From: an uncultured Muribaculaceae bacterium
GTDB lineage: Bacteria > Bacteroidota > Bacteroidia > Bacteroidales > Muribaculaceae
Reading direction: 5' to 3'
NCBI GenBank assembly: GCA_947644475.1
Contig: CANRZQ010000162.1
Span: forward strand, 1-6,382
DNA: 6,382 nucleotides
Position 1 is the first letter of the stretch; each line of letters starts with the position of its first letter. Shown piece by piece: positions 6,325-6,382 of the stretch. Under the pieces are notes generated by a model. It was not told the origin of the DNA. It saw nothing but the letters and a program-made list of their open reading frames with translations, and made no database searches. The position numbers and the translations under genes were made by a program.

Positions 6325-6372
6325 GATATAAAAAGAGGAAGCCGGCCGAATCGATTGATTCAGCCGGCTTCC
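6325..6372 (-). terminator. Intrinsic terminator for a minus-strand transcript entering from the right
   Basis: On the minus strand GGAAGCCGGC and GCCGGCTTCC (6372-6363 and 6346-6337) form a 10-pair stem. It continues through a U-G pair and GAATC/GATTC to a 4-base AATC loop, 16 pairs in all. It is followed by CTCTTTTTATAT, a U-rich tail. On the plus strand the same position would be a C-A mismatch and no T run follows, so the minus-strand reading is preferred. It should end a gene lying beyond position 6382 and separate it from this operon. Confidence 0.8.
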
Positions 6373-6382
6373 GAAGGGTGGC

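Overview
The window suggests a member of the Bacteroidales (Bacteroidetes), possibly a Muribaculaceae-like gut lineage. The evidence is a lipoprotein of the Bacteroidetes-wide 'GGPxDxxPP' Ig-like family, a secreted endonuclease I ending in what looks like a type IX secretion (T9SS) sorting domain, a TAnnTTTG promoter element and mostly weak Shine-Dalgarno signals. The family-level placement is inference only.

All five recognisable genes lie on the minus strand and read right to left. From position 6070 leftward they are: a small membrane-anchored protein-kinase-like protein that lacks the catalytic aspartate (5306-6070); a YghO-like two-part GNAT-superfamily acyltransferase (4173-5300); a secreted endonuclease I with Ig-like, Fn3-like and T9SS tail regions (2495-4144); a 672-residue Ig-like lipoprotein (452-2470); and a very-short-patch-repair (Vsr) endonuclease that runs off the left edge (1-436). 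The gaps are 5, 28, 24 and 15 bases and hold no terminator, so one transcript from the promoter near 6106-6113 is the simplest reading. The first two genes are visibly more AT-rich than the last three.

Positions 6071-6382 hold no convincing gene. They contain the AT-rich promoter region of the operon, a GC-rich stretch (about 6211-6320) with several inverted repeats that could fold as a structured RNA, and a strong intrinsic terminator (6325-6372) for a minus-strand transcript entering from the right.

The genes do not form an obvious single pathway. Three products are predicted to act at or beyond the membrane (tail-anchored pseudokinase, lipoprotein, secreted nuclease), one probably acylates an unknown amine, and Vsr acts on T:G mismatches in DNA. 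The points most worth following up are the pseudokinase next to the acyltransferase and the unexplained structured intergenic region.
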